Assembly (NCBI GenBank): GCA_024643325.1
Contig: JAHEND010000014.1
Coordinates: 1-50,971 of the forward strand
From: Sediminicola sp.
GTDB taxonomy: Bacteria > Bacteroidota > Bacteroidia > Flavobacteriales > Flavobacteriaceae
Reading direction: 5' to 3'
DNA: 50,971 bases
Shown one piece after another: positions 26,253 through 35,358 of the stretch (positions are counted from its first letter, which is position 1; the number at the start of each line of letters is the position of its first letter). Under the pieces are notes generated by a model. The model saw only the letters and a list, made by a program, of their open reading frames with translations. It was not told where the DNA came from and ran no database searches. Made by a program: the position numbers and the translations under genes.

Positions 26253-27041
26253 TTAAAGAAGTTCTTTCGGAATTTCACAAACTGGAATAGGGTTCATTTT
26301 ATGCTGATTATTGCGGTTTAGCCTGGTGTAAATTTCATAGACGGTAGCTTCGCGTCCAGAGAAGTCGGCTAATTTTTTTCCTAGGTCTTGCATTTTCATA
26401 GCCCACTCTAATTCAGGGTAGCTAGCGCCTATTTGGTCTTCATCTGTTCTGTGGTCTCCCCAAAGTCCGTCAGTGGGTGCCGCTTCTAGGATCTCCTCAT
26501 TCACCCCTAATGCTTTTCCAAGGGCAAAAACTTCTGTCTTTAGTAGATCTGCAATGGGGCTTAAGTCTACTCCTCCATCTCCGTATTTGGTATAGAATCC
26601 TACTCCAAAATCTTCTACTTTGTTTCCAGTACCAGCAACCAAATATCCGTGAAGTGCGGCAAAGTAATAGAGGCTTGTCATTCTAAGTCGTGCTCTAGTG
26701 TTGGCGAGGCTCATAAATCGCTCTTCTTCATTTTTTACGGCTGGGAATGCTGTTACTAAGCTGTCAAAAACAGGAGTGAGTGCTACGGATTCTACAGAAA
26801 CATTCAAATAATTTTTTTGCAACCAGTTCACGTGATTATTAGCTCTGTTTAGCTGGTTTTCTGCTTGATGAATAGGCATGTGTAGGCATAGCAGGGGTAG
26901 ACCTGTTTTGGCACAGAGGGTAGCCGTTACTGCAGAATCAATTCCGCCAGAGACTCCAATAACAAAGCCTTTTGAACCAGATTTATGAGCGTATTCTTTG
27001 AGCCAATTTACAATGTGATCAATTATTTTTTCTGTCTGCAT
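26253..27041 (-). CDS. nadE: NAD+ synthetase (ammonia-dependent)
   Basis: The 262-aa last enzyme of NAD biosynthesis, making NAD+ from deamido-NAD+, ATP and ammonia. The ATP pyrophosphatase loop is GVSGGIDSAVTATL, followed by GTGNKVEDFGVGFYTKYGDGGVDLSPIADLLKTEV, a strong family signature. There is no glutaminase domain, so it should use free ammonia. ATG start. It diverges from gldB with 56 bp between them, and the response regulator gene lies about 160 bp downstream. Confidence 0.94.
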   Translation of the reverse strand: MQTEKIIDHIVNWLKEYAHKSGSKGFVIGVSGGIDSAVTATLCAKTGLPLLCLHMPIHQAENQLNRANNHVNWLQKNYLNVSVESVALTPVFDSLVTAFPAVKNEEERFMSLANTRARLRMTSLYYFAALHGYLVAGTGNKVEDFGVGFYTKYGDGGVDLSPIADLLKTEVFALGKALGVNEEILEAAPTDGLWGDHRTDEDQIGASYPELEWAMKMQDLGKKLADFSGREATVYEIYTRLNRNNQHKMNPIPVCEIPKELL

Positions 27042-27046
27042 AAAGC

Positions 27047-27075
27047 TTGGATTTGTTTTAAAACGACTAACTTTG
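27047..27075 (+). promoter_or_regulatory. gldB-gldC promoter
   Basis: TTG (27047-27049), an 18-nt spacer and TAACTTTG (27068-27075) fit the TAnnTTTG consensus. The predicted transcript start lies about 17 nt before the TTG start codon of gldB. Confidence 0.6.
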
Positions 27076-27097
27076 AGCCATAAAATTAAGTCCTACT

Positions 27098-28123
27098 TTG
27101 AGAATATTAAAGCAAAAGACCAATTCTTTTTCCTACGGTGTAATCCTGGGGTTTATCTGTACTTTTTTTTTGTTTTCTTGCCGTAAAGACCATCGGCTTG
27201 AAAGTGATGTAAAGGCATTGGAAAAAGTCTTAGAAATTGATCGATTTGATCTTGAGTTTGGAGCGAGTGATGTGTCAGATCTCAATCGATTAAAGGACAA
27301 GTATCCTTTCTTTTTTCCACAGCAAACTCCCGATAGTATTTGGGAATTCAAATTAAAAGACAGTGTTGAAAAACAAATTTCTAAAGAGATAAGTCGTGTT
27401 TTTGGAGAGTTTACCGAGACTACCAGTGAATTGTCTCATTTGAACGCACACTTTAAGCTGCTGTTTATTTCCCTAAAGACTGAGTCTAATCAAGCCTTTT
27501 ATTTGCCTAAAGTATATACCTTGAGTACTTTGACTTCTGGCTTAGACATTCAAAATAGGGTAGTGGTTACAGACAGCATGTGGCTCATTGCATTAGACCA
27601 TTATTTGGGACCTGATCACGAGTATTATAAGACATTTCCCCATTATGTAAAACAAGATTTAGATGCCAGATACATTCTGACTGATTTTTCTGCTGCTTTA
27701 GTAGCCCCTCTTGTTGCGCTGGATAACAATGGGTATTTCTTAGATAAAATGGTTTATGAGGGCAAAAAAGTATTACTTCAAAGCCTGGTTTGGCCCCATG
27801 CGACTGAGGCCCAGCATTTAAAGTACACTGAAGCGCAATACCAATGGGCTGTGGAAAATGAAGCGCAGGTTTGGCGTTATTTTTTAGAACGTGAATACCT
27901 TTACAGTACAGATACTGATTTGGAGTACCGCTTTTTGTTCCCAGCACCATTTTCTAAATTTCAGTTAGTTCTAGACCGAGAATCTTCCCCTAGAATTGGA
28001 CAATTTATAGGGTTTCAAATGGTCAAAGCGTATTACGAAAAACACGATAAAAATTTATTAAAACTCCTTGAAGTTTCTGCGATAGATTTATTGAGAGAAG
28101 CTTCTTATAAACCTAAGAAATGA
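27098..28123 (+). CDS. gldB: Gliding motility lipoprotein GldB
   Basis: A 341-aa lipoprotein with an uncleaved-looking basic start, a hydrophobic segment and lipobox Cys28 (FFLFSC). The body resembles the GldB family required for flavobacterial gliding: RFDLEFGASDVSDLNRLKDKYPFFFP, a central LDHYLGPDHEYYKTFPHYVKQ and RIGQFIGFQMVKAYYEKH. Start is TTG at 27098; there is no in-frame ATG before the signal sequence. gldC overlaps its stop by 4 bp. The biochemical role in the family is unknown. Confidence 0.92.
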   Translation: MRILKQKTNSFSYGVILGFICTFFLFSCRKDHRLESDVKALEKVLEIDRFDLEFGASDVSDLNRLKDKYPFFFPQQTPDSIWEFKLKDSVEKQISKEISRVFGEFTETTSELSHLNAHFKLLFISLKTESNQAFYLPKVYTLSTLTSGLDIQNRVVVTDSMWLIALDHYLGPDHEYYKTFPHYVKQDLDARYILTDFSAALVAPLVALDNNGYFLDKMVYEGKKVLLQSLVWPHATEAQHLKYTEAQYQWAVENEAQVWRYFLEREYLYSTDTDLEYRFLFPAPFSKFQLVLDRESSPRIGQFIGFQMVKAYYEKHDKNLLKLLEVSAIDLLREASYKPKK

Positions 28124-28464
28124 GTCAAAAAACACACACTTCAGAAATTATTTTAAAAGTTACTTTAGATGAGAATAAGGTTCCTGAAAAATTGCAATGG
28201 ACTGCAGAAGACGGAGGTGTAGACAAAGAAGACGCCAAAGCCATGATGCTTTCAGTTTGGGATAGTGTGAACAAGGAGTCTCTCAAGATAGACCTCTGGA
28301 CTAAAGATATGCCAGTAGATGAAATGAAAATATTTTTTCATCAAACTTTAGTGGCTATGTCAGACACTTTCCTGAAAGCCACTCAAGATGAAAAAATGAC
28401 AGCAACTATGAGAGATTTCTCTGATTATTTTGCAGAAAAGCTCGAGATCAAAAAAGGATCTTAA
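28120..28464 (+). CDS. gldC: Gliding motility protein GldC
   Basis: A 114-aa small acidic soluble protein with the GldC pattern: ILKVTLDENKVPEKLQWTAED, LKIDLWTKDMPVDEMKIFFHQTL and a C-terminal FSDYFAEKLEIKK. It has no signal peptide, so it is cytoplasmic. The start overlaps the gldB stop (ATGA), giving translational coupling. In flavobacteria it enhances gliding but is less essential than other gld genes; how it does so is unknown. Convergent with engB. Confidence 0.92.
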   Translation: MSQKTHTSEIILKVTLDENKVPEKLQWTAEDGGVDKEDAKAMMLSVWDSVNKESLKIDLWTKDMPVDEMKIFFHQTLVAMSDTFLKATQDEKMTATMRDFSDYFAEKLEIKKGS

Positions 28465-28541
28465 GCTAAGTTTTTTAAATAAAAAGCGTTGATTAGATGC
28501 GCTTCACGATTATGTAAATGGGGCCTTAATAAAGCCAGCTA

Positions 28542-29156
28542 TTACTTTTGAGCTTTAAAGAACTGCTCGTTTATAGTATGTATATATCCCAGTAATTCCT
28601 CTTTCCCTAAATGCTTAGAAGATGAGGTAATAAAGTGCTCTGGGGCTATTTCGAAAATTTCTTCCGTTAACTTATCGCTATAGGCTTTTGTATTGGCTTC
28701 TATTACGGCAGGTTTTAATTTGTCTGCTTTGGTGAAAATAATGCAAAAAGGAATTTCGTTTTCCCCCATCCACCTCATAAAATCAAGGTCTACAGGTTGT
28801 GGCTCATGTCTAATATCTACTAGTACAAAGGCACAAACAAGTTGTGTGCGTTTTAGGAAGTACTCGGTAATGTATTTTTGAAAGGTTTTTTTGTCTTTTT
28901 TAGAAACACGGGCGTATCCATACCCAGGTAAATCTACTAAAAACCAATTTTGATTAATCTTAAAGTGGTTAATTAGCTGTGTTTTTCCGGGTCTTCCAGA
29001 GGTTTTTGCTAAACTCTTTTTTGAGGTAAGCATATTGATCAATGAAGATTTCCCCACATTTGAACGCCCAATAAAGGCGTATTCAGGAATAGGATCCTTT
29101 GGGCATTTTTCTACATGAGCGTTGCTCATTATAAATTCTGCTGAAGTAATTTTCAT
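28542..29156 (-). CDS. engB: Ribosome biogenesis GTPase EngB (YsxC/YihA)
   Basis: A 204-aa TRAFAC-class GTPase needed for large ribosomal subunit assembly. Motifs are G1 GRSNVGKSSLIN, G3 DLPGYGYA, G4 FTKADKL and G5 TSSSKHLG. The length fits the single-domain family. It is 40 bp downstream of the alpha/beta hydrolase gene on the same strand, so the two may be cotranscribed. It meets gldC tail to tail; only a weak 5-bp hairpin lies in the 77-bp gap. Confidence 0.94.
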   Translation of the reverse strand: MKITSAEFIMSNAHVEKCPKDPIPEYAFIGRSNVGKSSLINMLTSKKSLAKTSGRPGKTQLINHFKINQNWFLVDLPGYGYARVSKKDKKTFQKYITEYFLKRTQLVCAFVLVDIRHEPQPVDLDFMRWMGENEIPFCIIFTKADKLKPAVIEANTKAYSDKLTEEIFEIAPEHFITSSSKHLGKEELLGYIHTINEQFFKAQK

Positions 29157-29196
29157 GGATGCTTTTTTCTGTGTAATAATTGGCGCAATACTAGGG

Positions 29197-29961
29197 CTAA
29201 AAGCCTCTAGATACTAGCCAGTTCTCCAATATTGTATTGAAGGTGTCTGGGTGTTCCATCATGGGAGCATGACCACATTTTTCGATCCAAAATAAATCTG
29301 AATTTGGAAGTAATGCATTAAATTCATCTGCAACATTCGGAGGAGTCACGCCGTCGTTCCTTCCCCAAATAATACAAGTAGGTGTTTTCATTAGTGGTAA
29401 ATCCTTAGACATATTATGTCTAATGGCACTCTTAGCAATGGCCAAGGTTTTTACCAGTTTTACCCTGTCATTGACAGTAGCAAAAACTTCATCTACAATT
29501 TCTTTTGTTGCCACTGCAGGATCATAAAAAACCTCCTCTGCTTTTTTCTTGATAAACTCGTAGTCTCCTCTTTTAGGGTATCCGTCGCCCATGGCACTTT
29601 CGTAAAGGCCAGAGCTTCCTGTAATTACTAAGCCTTTAACAATCTCAGGATTCATCTTGGTCTCTAATAAGGCAATATGACCGCCTAATGAATTCCCAAC
29701 AAGAATCACTTCTTTTAGGTTTAAATGCCTTAAAAACTCATCTACGTAAATGGCAAAGCTTTTAACGGTAGTCTTTAAGAGCGGCATGTCGTAAATAGGT
29801 AATTCAGGGACAATGACCCTATAACCTTTCTCAGGGAAGTAATCCATGACCCCTTGAAAGTTGCTGAGCCCGCCCATGAGTCCATGTAAAATGACTATAG
29901 GTGCGCCCTCTCCTAAGGATACGTATTGGTATTTTCCGTCTTTGATTATTGGGTATGTCAT
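29197..29961 (-). CDS. Alpha/beta hydrolase
   Basis: A 254-aa alpha/beta-hydrolase-fold protein. The oxyanion region HGLMGGLSNFQ, nucleophile elbow GNSLGGH (Ser) and C-terminal CGHAPMMEHP (His) are present, with Asp in WGRNDGVTP as the third triad member. It is cytoplasmic, since there is no signal peptide, and its substrate is unknown. A frame 12 codons longer begins at ATG 29997, but a TATATTTG box (29985-29992, minus strand) falls between the two starts, which makes 29961 the better choice. The engB gene follows. Confidence 0.88.
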   Translation of the reverse strand: MTYPIIKDGKYQYVSLGEGAPIVILHGLMGGLSNFQGVMDYFPEKGYRVIVPELPIYDMPLLKTTVKSFAIYVDEFLRHLNLKEVILVGNSLGGHIALLETKMNPEIVKGLVITGSSGLYESAMGDGYPKRGDYEFIKKKAEEVFYDPAVATKEIVDEVFATVNDRVKLVKTLAIAKSAIRHNMSKDLPLMKTPTCIIWGRNDGVTPPNVADEFNALLPNSDLFWIEKCGHAPMMEHPDTFNTILENWLVSRGF

Positions 29962-29984
29962 GACTTTGTTTACGCCTAAGTTGG

Positions 29985-30013
29985 CAAATATAGGCATTTC
30001 ATTTAAATACCAA
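29985..30013 (-). promoter_or_regulatory. Hydrolase-engB promoter
   Basis: On the minus strand TTG (30013-30011), an 18-nt spacer and TATATTTG (29992-29985) form a good promoter. Transcription should start near 29978, downstream of the first possible ATG at 29997. This decides the start at 29961. Confidence 0.65.
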
Positions 30014-30100
30014 TAGCTTCTTTTTAAAGGCTCAAGATGCGTGATGGAATATGGACATTAATCTTTTTTTTGAGCCAAGTTAAGAGAACTTATTAACAAA

Positions 30101-30130
30101 GTGGTAGAATGTGGTAAAAAGTGGGAAAAA
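30101..30130 (+). promoter_or_regulatory. MraZ-binding repeats in front of the dcw cluster
   Basis: Three direct repeats GTGGT-AGAAT, GTGGT-AAAAA, GTGGG-AAAAA follow one another exactly 10 bp apart. This is the known arrangement of sites bound by the MraZ ring (GTGG boxes in phase with the helix). They lie 7 bp upstream of the -7 element, over the -33 region, as expected for autorepression. Confidence 0.85.
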
Positions 30131-30136
30131 ATCCTT

Positions 30137-30144
30137 TATATTTG
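30137..30144 (+). promoter_or_regulatory. mraZ -7 promoter element
   Basis: TATATTTG, an exact consensus match, 29 nt before the GTG start of mraZ. The MraZ repeats occupy the position of the -33 element. Confidence 0.7.
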
Positions 30145-30172
30145 AACTTATTAATTAAAATCAGCACAGATA

Positions 30173-30637
30173 GTGGTCTCATTAATAGGTACATATGATT
30201 GCAAGGCAGACGTAAAAGGGCGGGTAATGCTTCCTGTTGCGTTAAAGTCGCAATTGACTCCTATTTTGAAAGAAGGATTTGTCATTAAGAGAGCGGTTTT
30301 TAGAGATTGTCTTGAGTTGTATCCCATGGCTGAATGGCAATTGTTGATGGAGAAGATGAATGAGAAAAACCGATTTGTAAAAAAGAACAACGATTTTATT
30401 AGAAGGTTTACTGCGGGAGTAAAAGTAGTAGAGGTAGACGGTAGTGGTCGTTTGCTTATTCCAAAGAATTTAATAGGTATTGCGCAAATAAGCCAGGAAG
30501 TGGTGTTGAGTGCGGCAATCAATATCATAGAAATTTGGGACAAAGCACAATATGAAAATGTATTAGAGGAAACAGCGCAGGACTTTGTAAGTCTGGCAGA
30601 AGAAGTCATGGGAGATGGAGAAAACAGCCTATCATAA
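30173..30637 (+). CDS. mraZ: Transcriptional regulator MraZ
   Basis: A 154-aa protein with two SpoVT/AbrB-like swapped-hairpin domains: LIGTYDCKADVKGRVMLP (first) and VVEVDGSGRLLIPKNLIGIA (second). MraZ forms a ring that binds GTGG repeats upstream of its own gene and represses the dcw cluster. The start is GTG; no in-frame ATG precedes GTYDCKAD. rsmH begins 23 bp inside the 3' end, so the two are translationally coupled. Confidence 0.94.
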   Translation: MVSLIGTYDCKADVKGRVMLPVALKSQLTPILKEGFVIKRAVFRDCLELYPMAEWQLLMEKMNEKNRFVKKNNDFIRRFTAGVKVVEVDGSGRLLIPKNLIGIAQISQEVVLSAAINIIEIWDKAQYENVLEETAQDFVSLAEEVMGDGENSLS

Positions 30638-31541
30638 TCCAGTTATGCTACAGGAAACTGTGGCAGGTTTGGCCATAGATCCCAATGGGGTTTATGTAGA
30701 CGTTACATTTGGTGGCGGAGGACATAGCAAAGAGATATTGCGACAGCTTGGTCCACAGGGACGTTTGTTTGCTTTTGATCAGGATAAAGATGCTTTGGCC
30801 AATACATTGGCCGATACCCGATTCACCCTCATTCCAGAAAATTTCAGATTCATTAAGCAATTTTTGCGTTTTCACGGCATTAAGCAAGTGAATGGAATTT
30901 TAGCAGATTTTGGTGTGTCTTCTCATCAGTTCGACGAGGGCTCAAGAGGTTTTTCTACGCGCTTTGAGGGGGACTTAGATATGCGAATGAATCAGAATGC
31001 TGTGCTTACGGCAAAAGAAGTAGTGGGTTCCTATGCCCATGATGATCTGGCAAATATGTTTTTTCAATACGGAGACTTGCGTAATTCAAAAGCCATAGCA
31101 ACAGCGATTATTTCATACAGAGAAAGCCAGTCTATTGAGACCACTGCACAGCTAAAGGAGGCTTTAGCTCCTTTTTTAAAAGGATTTAATGACGCTAAAG
31201 TATTGGCTCCTATTTACCAGGCTATTAGAATTGAGGTAAATCAAGAGATCCAAGTGATCAAAGAATTTTTAATGCAAGTCCCAGATCTCCTATTGCCTGG
31301 AGGTCGATTAAGCGTGTTGAGCTACCATTCTTTAGAAGATAGATTGGTGAAACGCTTTATTCGAGCAGGGCAATTTGAAGGAGAGCCAGAGAAAGATGTT
31401 TTTGGTCGTTTTGAGGTGCCTTTAAAAAAGGTAGGTGGCTTGCAAATACCCTCAAAAGAAGAGCAACGTTTAAATACCCGCTCTCGGAGTGCTAAGCTTC
31501 GGGTGGCAGAAAAACCAAACAATACCCTTGAAAAAAAGTGA
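30615..31541 (+). CDS. rsmH: 16S rRNA m4C1402 methyltransferase
   Basis: A 308-aa RsmH (MraW), which N4-methylates C1402 of 16S rRNA. It shows HNPVMLQETVAGL, the SAM-binding TFGGGGHSKEILRQLG, ADFGVSSHQFDEGSRGFS, and LSVLSYHSLEDRLVKRF near the C-terminus. It overlaps mraZ by 23 bp, and its stop overlaps the ftsL start (GTGA). Length is normal. Confidence 0.95.
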   Translation: MEKTAYHNPVMLQETVAGLAIDPNGVYVDVTFGGGGHSKEILRQLGPQGRLFAFDQDKDALANTLADTRFTLIPENFRFIKQFLRFHGIKQVNGILADFGVSSHQFDEGSRGFSTRFEGDLDMRMNQNAVLTAKEVVGSYAHDDLANMFFQYGDLRNSKAIATAIISYRESQSIETTAQLKEALAPFLKGFNDAKVLAPIYQAIRIEVNQEIQVIKEFLMQVPDLLLPGGRLSVLSYHSLEDRLVKRFIRAGQFEGEPEKDVFGRFEVPLKKVGGLQIPSKEEQRLNTRSRSAKLRVAEKPNNTLEKK

Positions 31542-31861
31542 GAAAATCGCTGCTTAATATTTTAAAAGGTTCTTTTCTTATTGGAGACGACGCTCCAAAA
31601 CACTGGCGTTTTTTTATTTATCTAGCAGTTTTAGGTGCACTCATGATAAGTGCTGCGCATGAATCTGAGCGCAAAGTGTATGAGATTGCTCGTCTAAGTC
31701 AGGAAGTGAAAGCTTTAAAGAATGAATATGTAGGACTTAGATCAAGACTGCAGCGTGCTCAATTAGAGACTAGTGTGGCCAGAAAAGTAGCAGTATTAGG
31801 GATCTATCCTCCAGATAATCCAGCAGTGAAAATTGTAGTAAAAACAACGAATAAAAAATAA
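31538..31861 (+). CDS. ftsL: FtsL-like division protein
   Basis: A 107-aa bitopic membrane protein with a short cytoplasmic N-terminus and one TM helix (about 26-44, FFIYLAVLGALMISAAHE). A coiled-coil periplasmic stretch follows (EIARLSQEVKALKNEYVGLRSRLQRAQLE). Sequence identity in FtsL is low; the call rests on size, topology and position between rsmH and ftsI. Start is GTG overlapping the rsmH stop. It should form the FtsQLB-type complex, although an FtsB partner is not in the window. Confidence 0.85.
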   Translation: MRKSLLNILKGSFLIGDDAPKHWRFFIYLAVLGALMISAAHESERKVYEIARLSQEVKALKNEYVGLRSRLQRAQLETSVARKVAVLGIYPPDNPAVKIVVKTTNKK

Positions 31862-31866
31862 TAAAA

Positions 31867-33873
31867 GTGCGAGAGAAACAAATTTTAACACGTCTGTATG
31901 TAGTGGTAGCCCTTTTGGTGGTGTTCTCCATTGCTATTGGCGCTTCTCTGGTTAAGACTCAAGTTTCGGATGGCGCTAAATACAGAAAACTCGCTTTAGA
32001 AAGGACTGAAAAAATTGTAACAATTGAACCCAGTAGGGGGAGCTTGTATTCAGACGACGGTAGTTTATTAGCTACGTCTGTTTCCAGATATGAGATTAGA
32101 TTTGACGCGGTAACTGTAGCGCCTAAGGATTTTGAAACGAATCTTGTTGCACTTTCAGATTCTCTTGGGGTGTTGCTTCAAAAGCCGGCAAATGATTTTG
32201 AGCAAAAGCTCAGAAAAGCAAGAGCCAATAAAAACAGGTATGCCTTAATAGCTTCTAATTTAAGCTACGAGTCTTACAAACGAATTAAATCTTTTCCATT
32301 GTTTTCAAAAGGGCCTTATAGGGGTGGTTTTGTAGTGACTCAAAAAACAGTCAGAGAGCACCCGCTCGGAGAGATGGCAGCAAGGAGTGTGGGATTTGTG
32401 AGTTCAGATGCTAAAGGAAATATCACTCGAGTAGGTTTAGAAGGTGCTTTTGATGATTATTTAAAAGGCGTAGCAGGCAAGCGTCTAAAGCAAAAAATAG
32501 CTAAAGGTCAGTGGAAACCAATAGGGACCAGCAATCTAAAAGAGCCGGAAGAGGGTGCAGACGTTGTCACTACAATTAATATTAATATTCAAGATATAGC
32601 ACACCATGCGCTATTGACTCAGTTAGAAAAATACAAAGCAGACCACGGTACTGTAGTAGTGATGGAAACTAAAACAGGAGAAATAAAGGCGCTTTCAAAT
32701 TTAGGAAGAAATGCCAATGGGCACTATTATGAAAGGCTTAATTACGCTATAGGTGAGTCTCATGAGCCAGGATCTACTTTTAAGCTCATGTCTTTGGTCG
32801 TGGCATTAGAAGACAAGATTGTAGACACCGCAACTGTAATAGATACTGAGCGAGGTAAATACAGGGTTTATGACAGGACAGTTAACGACTCTAAAAATGG
32901 TGGTTATGGACAGATTTCTGTAGCAAAGGCATTAAAGGTTTCTTCTAATACAGCATTTGCCAAACTCATACACGAAAATTATAAAGACAGGCCTAGTGAT
33001 TATGTAGATCGTTTGCGCAATATGAATCTACATGAAAAGCTAGGGCTTCCTGTTTTGGGAGAGGGAAATCCTGTGATTAGATATCCTGGAGATAAAGGGT
33101 GGTCCGGGGTCTCTTTGGCATGGATGTCTCATGGGTATGAGGTGTCTTTGACTCCCTTACAAACCCTTACTTTTTACAACGCTATTGCCAATAATGGAGA
33201 AATGGTCAAGCCCAGATTGATCAAAGAAATAAGAAAAAGGGGTATTGTAGAGAAGCGTTTTGGTAAAACAGTCATTAACCCTTCCATATGTTCCAAAGAG
33301 ACTGTAGCTCAGGTAAAACAAATTTTAAAAGATATAGTGGAAAAAAAAGGAGGTACAGGCCATGGTTTGTATGATCCGAATTTTTCAATGGCTGGCAAAA
33401 CAGGTACTTGTCAAAAAGATTACACTTCAGGAGACCCAAACAAATTAAAATATATCTCCACTTTTTCGGGCTATTTTCCAGCAGACAATCCAGAGTATTC
33501 TTGTATTGTAGTCATACACGAACCAGATAAATCTGTAGGCTATTACGGGGCAGATGTTTCTGGGCCTGTTTTTAAGGCCATTGCACAAAAAATGTATACG
33601 TCTAAACTTATGGAAGTGCAAGTGGCTCAAGAGGCGGTTGCCTCTTTAGCTGTTAATGAATCTTTTGAAAATTATAAAATTAGGCTAGGGCATTCGAGCC
33701 AGACCATTCCAGACGTAAAGGGAATGTCTGGTATGGACGCTGTGGCTTTATTAGAGAACTTAGGTTGTGAGGTGGAAGTATATGGTCATGGCCAGGTAGT
33801 GAGCCAATCTATGAATGTGGGAGTGCTTATTGAAAAAGGCACTAAAGTAGCCCTAAAATTATCTCGCTCATGA
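31867..33873 (+). CDS. ftsI: Penicillin-binding protein FtsI with C-terminal PASTA
   Basis: The 668-aa septal D,D-transpeptidase. It has an N-terminal TM helix (about 8-28), a dimerisation domain (RGSLYSDDGSLLATSVSRYE), and a transpeptidase domain with S303-T-F-K306, S359-S-N361 and K511-T-G513. A PASTA domain occupies about 611-668 (IPDVKGMSGMDAVALLENLG). The start is GTG (MREKQILTRLYVVVALL), 5 bp after ftsL. murE overlaps the stop by 4 bp. The protein crosslinks peptidoglycan at the division site with FtsW. Confidence 0.95.
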   Translation: MREKQILTRLYVVVALLVVFSIAIGASLVKTQVSDGAKYRKLALERTEKIVTIEPSRGSLYSDDGSLLATSVSRYEIRFDAVTVAPKDFETNLVALSDSLGVLLQKPANDFEQKLRKARANKNRYALIASNLSYESYKRIKSFPLFSKGPYRGGFVVTQKTVREHPLGEMAARSVGFVSSDAKGNITRVGLEGAFDDYLKGVAGKRLKQKIAKGQWKPIGTSNLKEPEEGADVVTTININIQDIAHHALLTQLEKYKADHGTVVVMETKTGEIKALSNLGRNANGHYYERLNYAIGESHEPGSTFKLMSLVVALEDKIVDTATVIDTERGKYRVYDRTVNDSKNGGYGQISVAKALKVSSNTAFAKLIHENYKDRPSDYVDRLRNMNLHEKLGLPVLGEGNPVIRYPGDKGWSGVSLAWMSHGYEVSLTPLQTLTFYNAIANNGEMVKPRLIKEIRKRGIVEKRFGKTVINPSICSKETVAQVKQILKDIVEKKGGTGHGLYDPNFSMAGKTGTCQKDYTSGDPNKLKYISTFSGYFPADNPEYSCIVVIHEPDKSVGYYGADVSGPVFKAIAQKMYTSKLMEVQVAQEAVASLAVNESFENYKIRLGHSSQTIPDVKGMSGMDAVALLENLGCEVEVYGHGQVVSQSMNVGVLIEKGTKVALKLSRS

Positions 33874-35333
33874 AGGTGTTAAAAGACATATTATACGGCG
33901 TCTCTATAAATCAGTTGCAAGGTAGCACGATTAAAGAAGTGCAGAGTGTATATTTTGATTCTCGCAAAGTTGGGCCTCACTCGCTTTTTGTCGCCACAAA
34001 AGGAGTTCAGGTAAATGGGCATGATTATATTGAAACAGCTATTGAAAATGGCGCTACTGTTATAGTTTGCGAAGTCCTACCTAGTACTACTGATGTTGAG
34101 GTGACTTATGTAGTAGTGCCCAATAGTCAGGAGGCTTTAGGCGTTATGGCTGCGAATTGGTTTGACCATCCGTCTAAAAAACTTTCACTCATTGGGGTAA
34201 CTGGTACAAACGGTAAAACCACTGTTTCCAGCTTGTTATATACTTTGTTTACTAAAGCTGGATATCCTTCAGGACTCATCTCTACAATTAAAATTTTAGT
34301 TGGGGAGAAGGCTTATGAAACAGCCCACACAACACCAGACGTGTGGACCATTAATGCCTACTTACAAGAAATGGTCACAGAGGGACTTTCTTACTGTTTC
34401 ATGGAGGTAAGCTCTCATGGGATTGCACAAATGCGTACTAAGGGATTGACTTTCGAAGGCGCTGTTTTTACCAATCTAAGTCAAGATCATTTAGATTACC
34501 ACAAGACTTTTGCCAATTACAGAGACACCAAAAAACTGCTTTTTGACGGACTTTCAGCCACGGCATTTGCTCTAGTGAATTCAGATGATAAGAATGGCCT
34601 ATTTATGCTGCAAAACACTAAGGCTAAAAAAATGAGCTATGGGATGAAAGGGGTAGCAAATTTTAAGGTGCAAATATTAGAGAATCAGTTTTCAGGTCAA
34701 TTGCTTAAGATTGACCAACAAGAAGTTTGGACCACACTTTTAGGCCAGTTTAATGCTTACAATGTTTTGGCAATTTACGCCACGGCAAGCCTTTTGGGAT
34801 TAAACAAGCTAGAAGTGCTTCAGCATATTAGTACGCTGGAGAATGTAGCGGGAAGGTTTCAGTATTTTATTTCTAAAAGCCAGATTACGGCTATTGTGGA
34901 TTATGCCCATACGCCAGATGCTTTAGATAATATATTAACAACGATAGGCCAGATCAGGACAAAAAATGAAAAACTCATTACTGTAGTGGGGTGTGGAGGA
35001 GATAGGGATCAAGGAAAGCGCCCTTTAATGGGGGCAATAGCAGCAGAAAAGAGCGATACCGTAATTCTCACTTCTGACAACCCTAGATCTGAGACGCCTA
35101 TGGACATTATTGAACAGATGGAGGCGGGTGTTTCCCCCGTAGATATAAAAAAAGTTTTGGTTGTTGAGAATAGAAAACAAGCAATTAAAACCGCTTGTAT
35201 GATGGCCACTTCAAAGGATATTATTTTAATCGCAGGAAAAGGACATGAAAAGTATCAGGACATTAAAGGTGTTAAAACCCCTTTTGATGACTACGAAATT
35301 GTAAAAAATCATTTAGACCTCTTAGACCAATAA
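33870..35333 (+). CDS. murE: UDP-MurNAc-tripeptide synthetase MurE
   Basis: A 487-aa Mur ligase that adds the third amino acid of the stem peptide. Motifs are [19 protein letters not shown] (substrate domain), [16 protein letters not shown] (ATP), and [13 protein letters not shown] with [12 protein letters not shown] in the C-terminal domain. The segment [13 protein letters not shown] holds the DNPR motif associated with meso-diaminopimelate specificity. It overlaps ftsI by 4 bp; mraY follows after 25 bp. Confidence 0.95.
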   Translation: MKVLKDILYGVSINQLQGSTIKEVQSVYFDSRKVGPHSLFVATKGVQVNGHDYIETAIENGATVIVCEVLPSTTDVEVTYVVVPNSQEALGVMAANWFDHPSKKLSLIGVTGTNGKTTVSSLLYTLFTKAGYPSGLISTIKILVGEKAYETAHTTPDVWTINAYLQEMVTEGLSYCFMEVSSHGIAQMRTKGLTFEGAVFTNLSQDHLDYHKTFANYRDTKKLLFDGLSATAFALVNSDDKNGLFMLQNTKAKKMSYGMKGVANFKVQILENQFSGQLLKIDQQEVWTTLLGQFNAYNVLAIYATASLLGLNKLEVLQHISTLENVAGRFQYFISKSQITAIVDYAHTPDALDNILTTIGQIRTKNEKLITVVGCGGDRDQGKRPLMGAIAAEKSDTVILTSDNPRSETPMDIIEQMEAGVSPVDIKKVLVVENRKQAIKTACMMATSKDIILIAGKGHEKYQDIKGVKTPFDDYEIVKNHLDLLDQ

Positions 35334-35358
35334 CCTAATCCAATACAAGCGCAGTACT

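Noticed and set aside
28465-28541. A bidirectional terminator between gldC and engB
   Set aside because: Only a 5-bp stem (AAGCG/CGCTT) with a long loop and no T-run is visible.
29962-29997. Longer start of the alpha/beta hydrolase
   Set aside because: A consensus promoter box (29985-29992) lies between the two possible starts, so the upstream ATG is probably not in the transcript.
30151-30609. A 152-codon minus-strand frame opposite mraZ
   Set aside because: It is antisense to a clear MraZ with two AbrB-like domains, shows low-complexity Ser/Thr/Phe content and no family match.
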